A DNA stretch of 64,000 nucleotides, from assembly GCA_020832305.1 (NCBI GenBank), contig JAFIEV010000056.1:27192-91191 (forward strand), written 5' to 3'. Under the pieces are notes generated by a model, which had not been told where the DNA came from, did no database searches, and saw nothing but the letters and a program-made list of their open reading frames with translations. The DNA is from Cyclobacteriaceae bacterium. GTDB taxonomy: Bacteria; Bacteroidota; Bacteroidia; Cytophagales; Cyclobacteriaceae. The translations under genes were made by a program, and so were the position numbers. Below, in pieces: positions 1 to 9,215 of the stretch; the stretch's first letter is position 1, and each line of letters opens with the position of its first letter.

Positions 1-1
1 T

Positions 2-778
2 GCTTTACCTAAAGATCTGGCAGGCAGCGAGCTCTTCGGGCATGTAAAAGGCGCCTTTACAGGCGCGGTACAGGAAAAGACCGGGAGTTTTGAACTGGCA
101 AATGGGGGCACTTTGTTTTTAGATGAAATCGGAAACCTCAGCTATGAAAACCAGATCAAATTGCTTAGGGTGTTGCAGGAGCGCAAAATAAGAAGGGTAG
201 GAGGCACCAAAGATATCGAAATTGATGTGCGCATTTTGGTGGCGACCAATGAAGACCTTAAAACAGCGGTCAGGGATGGCAAATTCAGGGAAGATATTTA
301 TCATCGGCTCAATGAGTTTAAAATAGAATTGTCTCCGATTCGAGAACGAAAAGAAGATATTGTATTATTTGCAGGCCACTTTTTGCGCAATGCAAACAGG
401 CAACTCAATAAAAATGTGCAGGATTTCAACCCCGAAGTTATTGAATTGTTGCAAAATTATTATTGGCACGGAAACCTGAGGGAGCTTAATAATGTGGTCA
501 AAAGGGCTGTATTACTTTGTCAGGAGGCCCAGATCAATCCAGAATGTCTGCCCCATGAAATTATCCACAATGAACCGGGACTGAGTGGTACAGGCATGGT
601 CGCCATGTCATCTGCTGCTGTAAGCAACCTTAAAATGGCATCGGAAAATATTGAAAAACAGGTGATCATCAATATGCTTGAAAAGACGGGTTATAATAAA
701 ACTAAAGCTGCGATAGCCCTCAACATCGACCGGAAAACATTATACAATAAAATAAAGGCATACAATATTAAGCTCTAG
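2..778 (+). CDS. Sigma-54-dependent response regulator (NtrC family), 5' end outside window
   Basis: This is the C-terminal part of a bacterial enhancer-binding protein that activates sigma-54 promoters by ATP hydrolysis. The open frame runs in from the window edge. It shows the AAA+ loop GAFTGA (bases 50-67), which contacts sigma-54, then the Walker B stretch LFLDEIG, the arginine-finger region and a C-terminal Fis-type helix-turn-helix ([19 protein letters not shown]). The receiver domain and Walker A would lie upstream. The gene sits 25 bases before a sensor kinase in the same direction, so the two probably form a two-component pair. Family assignment is firm; the target genes cannot be read from this window. 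Confidence 0.93.
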   Translation, partial: ALPKDLAGSELFGHVKGAFTGAVQEKTGSFELANGGTLFLDEIGNLSYENQIKLLRVLQERKIRRVGGTKDIEIDVRILVATNEDLKTAVRDGKFREDIYHRLNEFKIELSPIRERKEDIVLFAGHFLRNANRQLNKNVQDFNPEVIELLQNYYWHGNLRELNNVVKRAVLLCQEAQINPECLPHEIIHNEPGLSGTGMVAMSSAAVSNLKMASENIEKQVIINMLEKTGYNKTKAAIALNIDRKTLYNKIKAYNIKL

Positions 779-803
779 TCCCTTCGTGGGGTATAAACAT
801 CAT

Positions 804-3014
804 ATGAAAACCTCATTCTTTGTAAGGATTGTATTTACAGCCATCATTGTATTGCTGTTGTTTACTACTTACGTAGCCTATAGAAATATTGAAAAATATA
901 TCGAGGAGTCAAGGTGGATACGACATTCCAATGAAGTGATCAATACCATTCAGAATGTGCGCTCGGAACTGCAGACTGCAGTGGTGGGCCATCTGGGCTA
1001 TCAGATTACCAAAGACAGTATCTACCTTGCATCCAATGCTGCAGCTGAAGAGGGCATTTATCATTCTCTCGACAGGCTCGACAGCCTGGTGCGTGGAGAT
1101 ACCCTACAAAAACAATTATCCGATTCTCTCCGAACCCTTTCACGACAGCAGTTTAACCTGATCAGAGAGATTATCGATTTTGAGCAAAGACCCGAAACCC
1201 GTGAAAATGCCTGGTTTAAAACACAGCTCATGCAATTTGAATATGAGCAATTGACAAGAATGCATTCGATCGTAGAACAGTTCAGAAACAGGGAGCTTCT
1301 TAACCTGCGGGTGAGGAGTGTCAAGGAGCAGGATTTCCGCTATATGACCCCATTGAGCCTTTTGTTGTATTCCTTCATTGCCCTGGGAGCCTGTACTTTC
1401 CTTTTTCTCAATATTTCAGATGCGCTTTCAAGAAAGGAGAAAGCCGAAAAAGCGCTGCAAAGCAAGATCAATGAACTCAATGAGGAGGTAAACCGAAGAA
1501 CATTTGCAGAAAAATCTTTGCAAAAAGTACTGGATGGCTCACCCAATGGCATCTCGGCATTCCACGCCATTCGCGATGGTGACGGTAAAATAATCGATTT
1601 TGAATGGTATATGACCAACCGGGCCACAGAAATGATGGTGAAAAAAAATGCCGATCAGCTCATCGGAAAGCGCCTGCTTGAAATGATGCCGAATAACAAA
1701 ACGGAAGGCTTATTTGATGTATATTGTCAGGTGGTGGAATCTGGCATTACCCGACATTTGGAAAAGTATTACGAAGGCGAAGGCATAAAAACGTGGTTTC
1801 ACATCATCGCCGTAAAAAATGACGATGGTTTTATCGTTACTTTTTCTGATATCACCCAAAGCAAACAACAAATATTAAAAATACAGGAAAGTGAGATGTT
1901 GCTCAGGGAGGCCGAACTGCTCAATGATATGGGGAACTGGCGATCTACTTTATCTTCGTATGACTTGTATTGGTCTGAAGGTGTTTACCGTATTTTTGAA
2001 AAAAATGCCATCAGTTACCGACCTACATTCAGTGACCTGATCAACAGTATTCATCCCGATGAAAGGGAAAAGCAGGAAGAATTTATCACCAATGCCCTCG
2101 CTTCAGTCAATGATTTTCAAACCGATTTCAGGATCATCATCAGAAACAAAATCAAATATTTGCAGATGAAAGGAAGGCCAACTTACAACAGCCTTAAAAA
2201 ATTAAATGGTTTTTTTGGCACCCTTCAGGATTTTACCGCTGAAAGGGAACTAGAGGAACAGCTTCGTCTACAGACGCTGGAATTGAAGCGATCTAATGAA
2301 GACCTTGAACAGTTTGCCTATGTGGCCTCACATGATTTACAGGAACCTTTACGCAAGATTCAGGCCTTTGGCGACCGCTTGCAAAGTCGGTATGAAAATG
2401 TGCTGGAAGGCAGTGGTCTGGATTATTTACAACGCATGCAGAATGCCGCAGGTCGTATGCAAAAACTCATTGAAGATCTGTTGACTTTTTCGCGGGTTAC
2501 CCGAAAGATGATGCCCTTTCAAAACATTGAATTACAGGAGCTGATTGCCGGAGTGGTGGATGATCTTGAACAGCGCATTAACGAGACCAGGGCGCAGATC
2601 AACCTGAGCAAACTACCTCAGGTATATGGTGATCCGGCACAATTGCAGCGACTTTTTCTAAACCTGATAGGAAATGCCATTAAATTCCGAAAGGAAAACG
2701 AGGCCCCGCGTATTGAAATTACTTCCCGCAAATTGGGCGCCGCTGAACTGATGGAAAAATTTGGAATTAATGCCGAAGAGGGTATGACACTCATTTCGGT
2801 TACAGACAATGGAATAGGCTTTGATGAAAAGCACGCAGAGAAGATATTTAATATTTTTCAGCGATTGCATGGCAGGTCGGCATATCCGGGTACAGGCATT
2901 GGACTGGCCATTTGCCGGAAAATTGTAATGGCGCATCATGGTTTTATATTTGCAGAGGGCAAAGAAGGCCAGGGGGCAACTTTCAGTATTTTACTGCCAT
3001 TATCTGATCTTTGA
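804..3014 (+). CDS. Membrane sensor histidine kinase (CHASE3-like, two PAS, HisKA, HATPase)
   Basis: Inner-membrane sensor kinase of about 736 residues. A transmembrane helix near residues 5-27 and another near 182-203 flank a helical periplasmic domain resembling CHASE3. PAS domains follow at about 240-355 and 365-490. The H-box reads FAYVASHDLQEPL with the phospho-acceptor His at residue 510, in the style of bacteriophytochrome-like kinases. The ATPase domain at about 610-735 has N-box (LFLNLIGNAIKF), DNGIGF and GTGIGLAI motifs. I chose the ATG at 804 because it begins a good membrane helix; the frame also opens at a GTG at 786. It follows the sigma-54 activator and precedes a CheY-like regulator, so phosphotransfer among these products is likely. 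Confidence 0.9.
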   Translation: MKTSFFVRIVFTAIIVLLLFTTYVAYRNIEKYIEESRWIRHSNEVINTIQNVRSELQTAVVGHLGYQITKDSIYLASNAAAEEGIYHSLDRLDSLVRGDTLQKQLSDSLRTLSRQQFNLIREIIDFEQRPETRENAWFKTQLMQFEYEQLTRMHSIVEQFRNRELLNLRVRSVKEQDFRYMTPLSLLLYSFIALGACTFLFLNISDALSRKEKAEKALQSKINELNEEVNRRTFAEKSLQKVLDGSPNGISAFHAIRDGDGKIIDFEWYMTNRATEMMVKKNADQLIGKRLLEMMPNNKTEGLFDVYCQVVESGITRHLEKYYEGEGIKTWFHIIAVKNDDGFIVTFSDITQSKQQILKIQESEMLLREAELLNDMGNWRSTLSSYDLYWSEGVYRIFEKNAISYRPTFSDLINSIHPDEREKQEEFITNALASVNDFQTDFRIIIRNKIKYLQMKGRPTYNSLKKLNGFFGTLQDFTAERELEEQLRLQTLELKRSNEDLEQFAYVASHDLQEPLRKIQAFGDRLQSRYENVLEGSGLDYLQRMQNAAGRMQKLIEDLLTFSRVTRKMMPFQNIELQELIAGVVDDLEQRINETRAQINLSKLPQVYGDPAQLQRLFLNLIGNAIKFRKENEAPRIEITSRKLGAAELMEKFGINAEEGMTLISVTDNGIGFDEKHAEKIFNIFQRLHGRSAYPGTGIGLAICRKIVMAHHGFIFAEGKEGQGATFSILLPLSDL

Positions 3015-3064
3015 AACCGAAATGAGTGAATTATTAGCAACAAGTATTATCAAAATATAATAAC

Positions 3065-3505
3065 ATGAAGTCGATTCAACCGATACCCATTCTTATGGCA
3101 GATGACGATCCCGACGATCGTATGCTGGCAAGGGAGGCTATGGAGGAAAATAAAGTACCCAATCAAATTGTATTTGTTGAGAATGGCGAAGAACTACTTG
3201 ATTATTTATACCAAAGAGGCCCGTACAATGCCGAAAATGCCCCCCGGCCCGGGCTGATCCTTCTCGATTTGAATATGCCCCGAATGGATGGACGGGAAGC
3301 CCTGCGGCATATTAAAACAGACCCTGGTCTAAGACGTATTCCCGTGGTTATACTTACAACCTCCAAAGCCGAGGAAGATATTGTGCGCAGTTATGACCTG
3401 GGGGTAAACTCCTTTATTACCAAACCGGTAACCTTTGAGGAACTCGTAAAAGTGACACGCGAAATCAGCAGCTACTGGTTTGGCATCGTTGAATTACCTT
3501 CCTGA
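3065..3505 (+). CDS. CheY/Rcp1-like single-domain response regulator
   Basis: A stand-alone receiver domain of 146 residues. The acidic pocket ADDDPDD is near residue 13, the phospho-acceptor Asp is residue 68 in LILLDLNMPRMDG, the conserved Thr lies in VVILTTS and the Lys in FITKPV. There is no output domain, so it probably acts through protein contact or as a phosphorelay intermediate. Rcp1-type regulators are usual partners of kinases with the H-box seen in the gene 50 bases upstream, which makes that kinase its likely donor. Confidence 0.92.
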   Translation: MKSIQPIPILMADDDPDDRMLAREAMEENKVPNQIVFVENGEELLDYLYQRGPYNAENAPRPGLILLDLNMPRMDGREALRHIKTDPGLRRIPVVILTTSKAEEDIVRSYDLGVNSFITKPVTFEELVKVTREISSYWFGIVELPS

Positions 3506-3521
3506 TTTAACCTTGTAAGTA

Positions 3522-4985
3522 ATGGAATTTACCGTGCCCCATACAGAGATACGAATCCTTCTGGTTGAAGACGATGAAGATGATGTGCTCTTAACCCGTG
3601 ATTACCTCAGCGAAATAGAAAACTATACCTTTCATCTCGACTGGGAGTCTGATTATGACCAAAGCCTTGATCGCATACTCGCCTGCGATCATGATTTATA
3701 CTTTATCGATTACCATTTGGGTAAGAATACCGGCATTGAATTACTCAGAAAAGCAAAGGAATGCAATATAAAGGCGCCCATCATACTGCTCACCGGGCAG
3801 GGAGATTGGGAGATTGATATGCAAGCTGCCCGCATCGGGGCTTCTGACTATCTGGTAAAAGGTGAAATTAATCCGCAAATGCTCGAGCGCAGCATTCGAT
3901 ATGCACTCAATCACACCAAAGCCATCCATGAACTCGACGAGAAAGAGCGAAAATATCGTTCGCTGTTCGAAAAGTCTATTGATCCGATATTCATTATTTC
4001 GTCTGAATTTACCATAACCGATGCCAGCCCTTCCATGATGGAATTTTGTGGCTACAATGCCGGCGAATTGCAGGACCTGCCCCTGGCCGCGTTGTTTGAG
4101 AAGATCAGCGAATTTGAAGTTTTTAAAGACACCCTGCTGAACCATGGTCAAATTAAAGACCTGGAGGCTGGAATGAAGAGCAAGAAAAATGAAAGATTTC
4201 ATTGCCAGATCAATTGTATAGGCTTTGATATCGATAACCGGCAAACCGGATTTCAGGGCATAATCCATGACCTCACTATGCGTAAGAAGGCTGAAAAAGA
4301 ATTATTGATGGCCGAAAAGTTGAGTATGACCGGAAAAATTGCCAGAAGCATTGCCCATGAGGTGCGAAATCCGCTTACCAATCTCAACCTGGCCCTTGAA
4401 CAACTCAAAGAAGAAATTAACGTCGGTGCGTCAACTGATGCTGCTTTGTTTATCGACATAATCCACAGAAACGCCAACCGCATTGAGCAGCTAATTTCGG
4501 AGATGCTCAATTCATCAAGGCCAGGGGAATTAAATCTGAGGAAAGTACAGCCTGCAACCTTGATAGAAGAAACCCTGAAACTGAGTATCGACCGAATCAA
4601 ACTCAGGGAAATACAATTGGATAAAAAGATAAATACAGATTTACCTGATATTTATGTAGATCCGGAGAAGTTGAAAATGGCCTTTTTGAATATTATTATC
4701 AATGCCATTGAAGCCATGGAAACAGATACAGGCCGCTTGCTGATCGAGGCCGATAAACAAGATGGACAAATTATATTTCAATTTACAGATAATGGCATGG
4801 GCATTGCCAAAGAAAATTTAGATAAACTTTTTGACCCATTTTATACAGGCAAAAAAGGAGGTATGGGCCTGGGACTTACTTCGGTACAAAACATATTGCA
4901 AAGTCATAAAGCGGGCATAGAAGTAAGAAGTAAACCCGGCGAGGGTACGACCTTTTCGATTTATATACCGGTGGATAATGGATAA
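3522..4985 (+). CDS. Response regulator/PAS/histidine kinase hybrid (receiver at N-terminus)
   Basis: Soluble 487-residue signalling protein with no membrane helix. Domains in order are a receiver (about 10-125, phospho-acceptor Asp63 in LYFIDYHLG), a PAS domain (about 143-255), a HisKA domain with the H-box IARSIAHEVRNPL (His279) and a HATPase domain (about 375-485) with NAIEAM, DNGMGI and GMGLGL motifs. A receiver placed before the kinase core suggests that an upstream kinase controls this enzyme, consistent with its position as the last gene of a two-component cluster. It starts 16 bases after the CheY-like gene, so co-transcription is likely. Confidence 0.92.
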   Translation: MEFTVPHTEIRILLVEDDEDDVLLTRDYLSEIENYTFHLDWESDYDQSLDRILACDHDLYFIDYHLGKNTGIELLRKAKECNIKAPIILLTGQGDWEIDMQAARIGASDYLVKGEINPQMLERSIRYALNHTKAIHELDEKERKYRSLFEKSIDPIFIISSEFTITDASPSMMEFCGYNAGELQDLPLAALFEKISEFEVFKDTLLNHGQIKDLEAGMKSKKNERFHCQINCIGFDIDNRQTGFQGIIHDLTMRKKAEKELLMAEKLSMTGKIARSIAHEVRNPLTNLNLALEQLKEEINVGASTDAALFIDIIHRNANRIEQLISEMLNSSRPGELNLRKVQPATLIEETLKLSIDRIKLREIQLDKKINTDLPDIYVDPEKLKMAFLNIIINAIEAMETDTGRLLIEADKQDGQIIFQFTDNGMGIAKENLDKLFDPFYTGKKGGMGLGLTSVQNILQSHKAGIEVRSKPGEGTTFSIYIPVDNG

Positions 4986-5093
4986 TTGACAATGGATAAT
5001 TGATAATTAAAATGTCAATTGTTAATTGTGAAGTGTTAATAGGGGAGTGTTATAGCGTTGATTGTTAGGATAGTCTCGTGGGAAAATTTTTAT

Positions 5094-5116
5094 GGTCCTT
5101 GTTTAAAACGAGGACC
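5094..5116. repeat. REP-like palindrome, family A (diverged)
   Basis: Arms GGTCCTTGTT and AACGAGGACC around a 3-base loop, with one mismatch from a perfect 10-bp stem. Related copies are at 8074-8096, 8265-8287, 11508-11530 and 43827-43846. Confidence 0.7.
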
Positions 5117-5259
5117 CACAAATGAAGTCAATCATTTCCTAAAATATTCATTTATCTCCGCCCTCGTTAGAAATGGAGGCTTTGCCGGAATCCCGATCTA
5201 GGGACAAGGGCGATAGTCTCGTTGATTGTTTTCTCGTAGGACCATCAGTAGCAGCCGGC

Positions 5260-5290
5260 AACCTATAAGGTTTTTCCAACCTTATAGGTT
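5260..5290. repeat. 13-bp perfect inverted repeat (AACCT..AGGTT family)
   Basis: Arms AACCTATAAGGTT and AACCTTATAGGTT are perfect complements around a 5-base loop, and the right arm runs into T-rich sequence. It could end transcription of the kinase gene 275 bases upstream, but related hairpins at 7861-7898 and 44019-44044 argue for a dispersed repeat family. Confidence 0.7.
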
Positions 5291-5638
5291 TTTAAGTTGA
5301 AGATTATCAGATATATAACGATCAATAAGAGTTTTTCGTGAGAACAAAAACCACGGCGGCAACATCCTTACTGTTTTAGGGCATGCCAGACTTTGATTTG
5401 TGGTTGAAAACACCAATAACAGCGTAGGTGATTATCAACTTTGATTACATCATGAGCAAATGCGGCACGCGTAGGCTATCGGGGACAAAAGTCGCGACCT
5501 GGTTGTATATTTTTTAGTTTAAAGACCTGGTTGCAAACCCTGCTTTTTATTTCCAGGGCACATTTCGCATCAGCCTGCCGCCATGGCAGGGATTCTCGCC
5601 AGTGGAGAATAAAAAGGAAATTCTTTACCCTCCCTGTT

Positions 5639-5656
5639 GTTGGAGTTTTCTCCAAC
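5639..5656. repeat. Dispersed hairpin GTTGGAG-tttt-CTCCAAC
   Basis: A 7-bp stem with a 4-base loop inside a longer stretch (about 5635-5690) that is repeated at about 43641-43690. The shared flank includes the run CGACCACCCCCAT and AATTAGCTCG, so this is a dispersed repeat and not a lone terminator. Confidence 0.65.
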
Positions 5657-5762
5657 GACCACCCCCATGGAATTAGCTCGGAGTTCGGAGCTCGTAGCAA
5701 CTTAGCTCGGAGTTCGTAGATGGAATTTTCCAAAAACTCGGAGGTTTTAGCACAAAAGCCCA

Positions 5763-7846
5763 TTAACCCAACTTGCCATTTGATCAGGTTTAATTTCTGA
5801 TAAACAGCTAGTTAAAGATTTAATGGTACACTACATATTTTTTCTTTGCAGGTATCATTGATTTTGTGTTTGTAGCCTGGTAAATAGCCAAGGCCTCTTT
5901 TATAGGTCTTGAAGGTTTTACAAGGCTTATTTTTCTGGTTTCAGTTGGCAGTAACAGTTCCTGTATGGTTTGTGTATTCATGATTCTGACGATGTTTCTC
6001 CAGTCATGATTTATTCCTTTGGCTTTGAGCATGTAGCGTATGGTATTGACTAACTGATACGCCAAGATGGTCAAATAGATGTGTGACTCAATCCTTTTGT
6101 CCTTTTGGTGGTGTATCGGGCGTATCTGTAGATCAGACTTCAGGCATCTGAAGGTAGCTTCTACTTCCCTGATGATGTTATATATGTGCCAAAGTTGGTC
6201 TTCGTTGGGCTTTTCATAGTTGGTACGGATAAAATATACTCCATGGGCGGGATTTGTATTAACCTCATTGCGATCTTCTTTCTTCTGACTCCATGTTAGC
6301 ATGATGGCCTTGCCCTCTTTCTCTTCTACATCAATCATGTATTTTCCGCTGACCATTCGATGTTTTTCTTTGAGGCGTCCAATGCGTTCCCATACCTTTT
6401 GAATCTTCTTTGTGGTTCCTTTTTGATGAAGGCCTCCGGCTAATCCTTCCAATTCTTCTTCAAAACGATGAGATAGTTTATCGCTCATCGACTGCTCCTT
6501 TACCCTCTTCTGTTCACTTTTTATGTACATCCAAGTGTCCTTAAACCCCTGTGGGGTAAAGACAAGAAGTTCAATGGGGTTTTTACGCTGGTCTTTTATC
6601 TGCCGGGCTTCATGCAGTTTATCCAAAGGATAGTCTTTTAGTCGTTTTCTGGACACACAGACATATTTCAGGCCTTCGGCAATAAGAAAATCCAGATTCT
6701 CCTCACTGGCAAAGCCCGCATCCATCACCACCGTTTTGCCATTGACCGATCCACTATGTCTTTTCAGGTCGGCCACCATGTCTGGCAGGGTAACTATATC
6801 AGCGGTATTGCCATCGTATATGCGGGAGTAACGGATAAAACCCTGTGCATTGATCACTCCTGTGAACACGACTTGTTTGCAATCATTGCGCTTCTCTTTA
6901 CTTTTCCCAAACTTAGCCCTGTTACTGCCCGCCTTTCTCCCTTCAAAATAGGTGTTGGACAGATCGTAGATCACCAAAGAATCTTGCAACTCAAACATAT
7001 CCACCACTCTGTTGTAAAGGAATTTATCAATGACTTCTTTTTGTGCATAGAGCTTATCGGCAATGGCATACAAGTGACGATGGGTAATGTCTTCTGCTGG
7101 TACATGATACAAATTGCAGAGACCGCTGTTGTCCCTGAGGTATTGTGTGGTCTTATGTTCAGAGGCCGAAAATAAAGCCCTGCCAATAATACTGATATAG
7201 GCCAATGTACTTTCTGACTTGCTGAAGTTCAAGGACTTAAAACATTGTTCAAGATTCAACATCTCGAGAACCTGGCTACAAAGATGTTCGCCCCCGAAAG
7301 TCTTTGAATTTTCTATATTAATGGATTGAACATCAATGGTTTCCATTTGAGCCTGGCTTTCGGCAGGAGGAAGCGAAAGGGCTGTGTCTAAGGGAACGTC
7401 TTTGTACTTGATCAGGAATTTTTGGTAATAGCTCTCGGCCAGTGTCACGATCTCTTGAGGATAATCTTTTGCAAAAAGCTGAGATTGGCCAAATATTTTG
7501 GTCTGGAGCAAATCAAGGGTCATTTTTCTGGCAACCTTGTCAGCCAGGATAGGTTCGGACCCCAGATAGAGAATGTTCTGATGCTTTACTTTACCTCCAA
7601 CCCTGGCGGCTTGCAGGAGTTGGTACTGGTAAAAAATCTTACCGCTGGAGGCGTTCCTCTTTTTTACTTGTCTGATAAACATGATCCAAAGGTAAATAAA
7701 GGAATCCTAAAAAACAAACACCATACTGCACTACAAACGAGATTTTAGAATACTAAACCGCATTTAAAGCCCGTAAAGGTATTTTTCAGTATCAAAAAAT
7801 GATGAAAATTGATGATTTTAGGTGGCTCAGTGGCAAGTTGGGTTAA
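5763..7846 (-). mobile_element. IS1634-family insertion sequence, complete (about 2.08 kb)
   Basis: The element is bounded by perfect 16-bp terminal inverted repeats: TTAACCCAACTTGCCA at 5763-5778 and its complement at 7831-7846. One intact transposase gene fills most of the interior. Flanks share the bases AAAAGCC near each end (5754-5760 and 7846-7852), but a clean target duplication directly abutting the repeats is not evident. The element sits in a repeat-rich, gene-free gap and interrupts no recognisable gene. Confidence 0.88.
5820..7682 (-). CDS. IS1634-family DDE transposase
   Basis: Cut-and-paste transposase of 620 residues, full length for the IS1634 group of the IS4 superfamily. 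The catalytic triad is visible: Asp240 in IYDLSNTYFEG, Asp321 in VVMDAGFASEENLDFL and Glu508 in REVEATFRCLKSDL, with the downstream Lys expected of the YREK-type signature. The N-terminus (MFIRQVKKRN...YQLLQAARVGGKVKHQNILYLG) matches the usual start of this family. No frameshift or internal stop is present, so the enzyme could be active. It lies between matching terminal inverted repeats. Confidence 0.95.
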   Translation of the reverse strand: MFIRQVKKRNASSGKIFYQYQLLQAARVGGKVKHQNILYLGSEPILADKVARKMTLDLLQTKIFGQSQLFAKDYPQEIVTLAESYYQKFLIKYKDVPLDTALSLPPAESQAQMETIDVQSINIENSKTFGGEHLCSQVLEMLNLEQCFKSLNFSKSESTLAYISIIGRALFSASEHKTTQYLRDNSGLCNLYHVPAEDITHRHLYAIADKLYAQKEVIDKFLYNRVVDMFELQDSLVIYDLSNTYFEGRKAGSNRAKFGKSKEKRNDCKQVVFTGVINAQGFIRYSRIYDGNTADIVTLPDMVADLKRHSGSVNGKTVVMDAGFASEENLDFLIAEGLKYVCVSRKRLKDYPLDKLHEARQIKDQRKNPIELLVFTPQGFKDTWMYIKSEQKRVKEQSMSDKLSHRFEEELEGLAGGLHQKGTTKKIQKVWERIGRLKEKHRMVSGKYMIDVEEKEGKAIMLTWSQKKEDRNEVNTNPAHGVYFIRTNYEKPNEDQLWHIYNIIREVEATFRCLKSDLQIRPIHHQKDKRIESHIYLTILAYQLVNTIRYMLKAKGINHDWRNIVRIMNTQTIQELLLPTETRKISLVKPSRPIKEALAIYQATNTKSMIPAKKKYVVYH

Positions 7847-7860
7847 AAAGCCGGAAGTAG

Positions 7861-7898
7861 CATGTCAGGTTTTGTCAGGTTTTTGAAAACCTGACATG
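7861..7898. repeat. 13-bp inverted repeat CATGTCAGGTTTT, beside the IS right end
   Basis: Arms CATGTCAGGTTTT (7861-7873) and AAAACCTGACATG (7886-7898) are perfect complements. The loop repeats part of the arm (GTCAGGTTTTT). It is related in sequence to 5260-5290 and 44019-44044. Confidence 0.7.
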
Positions 7899-8037
7899 TC
7901 TTTACACTTGAACGACATTAAATGGCATACACTCGGGACAGCCAACGCTGGTGCACTTGTGCCTCAATTATATATATACACAACAACCACTTACCAGCAT
8001 TTTTAGTCTGGCCGATTTAAAATCCCGAGCAGGGCTG

Positions 8038-8103
8038 TATGATTATTTCGGCAAATGATTGGCTATGGTTGCCGGTCCTCGTTGCAAACGAGGACCATTG
8101 GCG
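8038..8103 (+). repeat. 66-bp dispersed repeat with family A palindrome, copy 1
   Basis: Identical over 66 bases to 8229-8294, 191 bases away, and diverged but clear at 11471-11537. The core is a 10-bp hairpin with arms GGTCCTCGTT and AACGAGGACC and loop GCA (8074-8096). No coding content is credible. Size, palindromic core and intergenic location resemble REP/BIME elements. Confidence 0.85.
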
Positions 8104-8118
8104 GCTCGGTTGAGTTGG

Positions 8119-8225
8119 GCAACAGCCACGTATCACGCGTGCCTTCTTTTCTGTAAATTCCCTAAAAATCAACGATATAAAAGATAAAGTATACAGTGTC
8201 ACATGGGGACACGTGCCACGGTGGC
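8119..8225 (+). repeat. Long dispersed repeat (family E), 3' half
   Basis: Contains the features shared with 8358-8500 and 43071-43245: a CACGCGTG-like block, TTCTTTTCTGTAAA, AAAATCAACGATATAAA and GGGACACGTGCCACG. Only the downstream half of the unit is present here. It lies between the two 66-bp family A repeats. Confidence 0.65.
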
Positions 8226-8228
8226 TGG

Positions 8229-8294
8229 TATGATTATTTCGGCAAATGATTGGCTATGGTTGCCGGTCCTCGTTGCAAACGAGGACCATTGGCG
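8229..8294 (+). repeat. 66-bp dispersed repeat with family A palindrome, copy 2
   Basis: Exact copy of 8038-8103, with the hairpin at 8265-8287. Two exact copies so close together point to recent duplication or gene conversion. Confidence 0.85.
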
Positions 8295-8357
8295 CGTTTT
8301 GAGGGTGCCTTCATATATAACCAGAAAGCCCTGAATCCGGAGGATTCTAATGTCTAT

Positions 8358-8500
8358 AGCACAAATGCCGATGCTATACAATCGACCCCGGAGGGTGTCG
8401 GATCTACAAAAAAACCAGCCAGGTCACGCGTGATGCCTGTGCTTTCTTACCTGTAAACACATTGAAAATCAATAACATAAAGCATAAAGTATATGCTGTT
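8358..8500 (+). repeat. Long dispersed repeat (family E), copy near 8.4 kb
   Basis: About 140 bases recognisably similar to 43071-43212. Shared landmarks in order are AGCACAAATGCC, ATGCTATACAATCGACC, GAGGGTGTCG, AAAAAAACCAGCCAGG, CTGTAAA, ATTGAAAATCAAT and ATAAAGTATA. Within it, ACCCCGGAGGGT is a short near-palindrome. Differences are scattered substitutions without frame preservation, so it does not look coding. Confidence 0.7.
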
Positions 8501-8528
8501 ATTTGAATCGCCTTGTCTTATTTCGGAC

Positions 8529-9215
8529 TTACCTGATAAATATTTTTGAATTCTTGCTTTTTTCAAGGTTAAGTTTGCCTGCACTATTTCGCAATTCCAG
8601 GCGCGAATTGTTGCCAAGGATCCCGCTGATTTCCGCTGCATAATCATTTAGTTGTACCTGACTTGCTTTCAAGTCAATATGCAGCTGATCTACACCATAA
8701 AGTTCGGCTTTGCTTTCGTCCTCGGCAACCAGATTAAGCGCTTTAATTTCAGACCCCATAGAAGTAATCTTCACCCTGGCGGCATGCATGCGCAATGTAA
8801 GTTGTTCTTGTCGGAACTCTGACATTAACAATTCAGCGCCATGCATTACCAAAATTGCATCAAGCTGAGGTGTTTTCAATACAGCTTCGGCTAATCCCTT
8901 TCTTGCCCAAACATCAATAAAGCAGGTGTCATTGGCCACCCGGTAGCTGAGCTCTGGTGTATTTGTTTCATTGGGATAGATCAAAAAGTCAATGGCATGG
9001 GATGTGCCGGTGGCAAGCTTTACTTTGGCATCACCTGTAATGTGCAAGACCCTAAAACTTTCCATTGATTTGGTATCAATAGTGGCTACAGGATAGCGCG
9101 TTTCATAACTCAATTTTTCCTTATGACTAAATCCAAAAATAATGGTTGTGGCGATCAGCAGAAGTAAAAGGCCCAGATAGCCAAGTAAAAGGGTATTGCT
9201 AGTTTTTATTTTCAT
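8529..9215 (-). CDS. Membrane-anchored GIN-domain (DUF2807-like) protein
   Basis: A protein of about 228 residues with one N-terminal transmembrane helix or uncleaved signal (LLLGYLGLLLLLIATTIIFG), followed by a repetitive beta-rich region with the alternating pattern of GIN/DUF2807 domains (putative auto-transporter adhesin head). Such proteins are common beside GntR/ABC operons in Bacteroidota, and their function is unknown. It is the last gene of a four-gene minus-strand operon and overlaps the GntR gene. I took the ATG at 9215; one at 9221 in the same frame is equally possible. The domain call rests on pattern and context. Confidence 0.75.
   Translation of the reverse strand: MKIKTSNTLLLGYLGLLLLLIATTIIFGFSHKEKLSYETRYPVATIDTKSMESFRVLHITGDAKVKLATGTSHAIDFLIYPNETNTPELSYRVANDTCFIDVWARKGLAEAVLKTPQLDAILVMHGAELLMSEFRQEQLTLRMHAARVKITSMGSEIKALNLVAEDESKAELYGVDQLHIDLKASQVQLNDYAAEISGILGNNSRLELRNSAGKLNLEKSKNSKIFIR

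Larger units (their letters stand above)
4986..5762. other. Gene-free, repeat-rich spacer before the insertion sequence
   Basis: No credible gene is seen. The stretch begins with low-complexity AT sequence (4978-5030) and carries several short palindromes listed separately: 5094-5116, 5260-5290 and 5639-5656. A copy of the CGTGAGnACA...CCACGGCGG motif lies at 5329-5359. Short direct repeats of AGCTCGGAGTTCG occur around 5672-5716. The same families recur at 7861-8503, 11471-11614, 39261-39620 and 42721-44044, so this is a landing zone for dispersed repeats. Confidence 0.7.

Noticed and set aside
6756..7175. 139-codon plus-strand frame within the transposase gene
   Set aside because: Antisense shadow of an intact DDE transposase.
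8017..8647. Frames of 60-68 codons around 8.0-8.6 kb
   Set aside because: They lie in the duplicated 66-bp repeats and the family E repeat and share translated repeat sequence; no coding signal.
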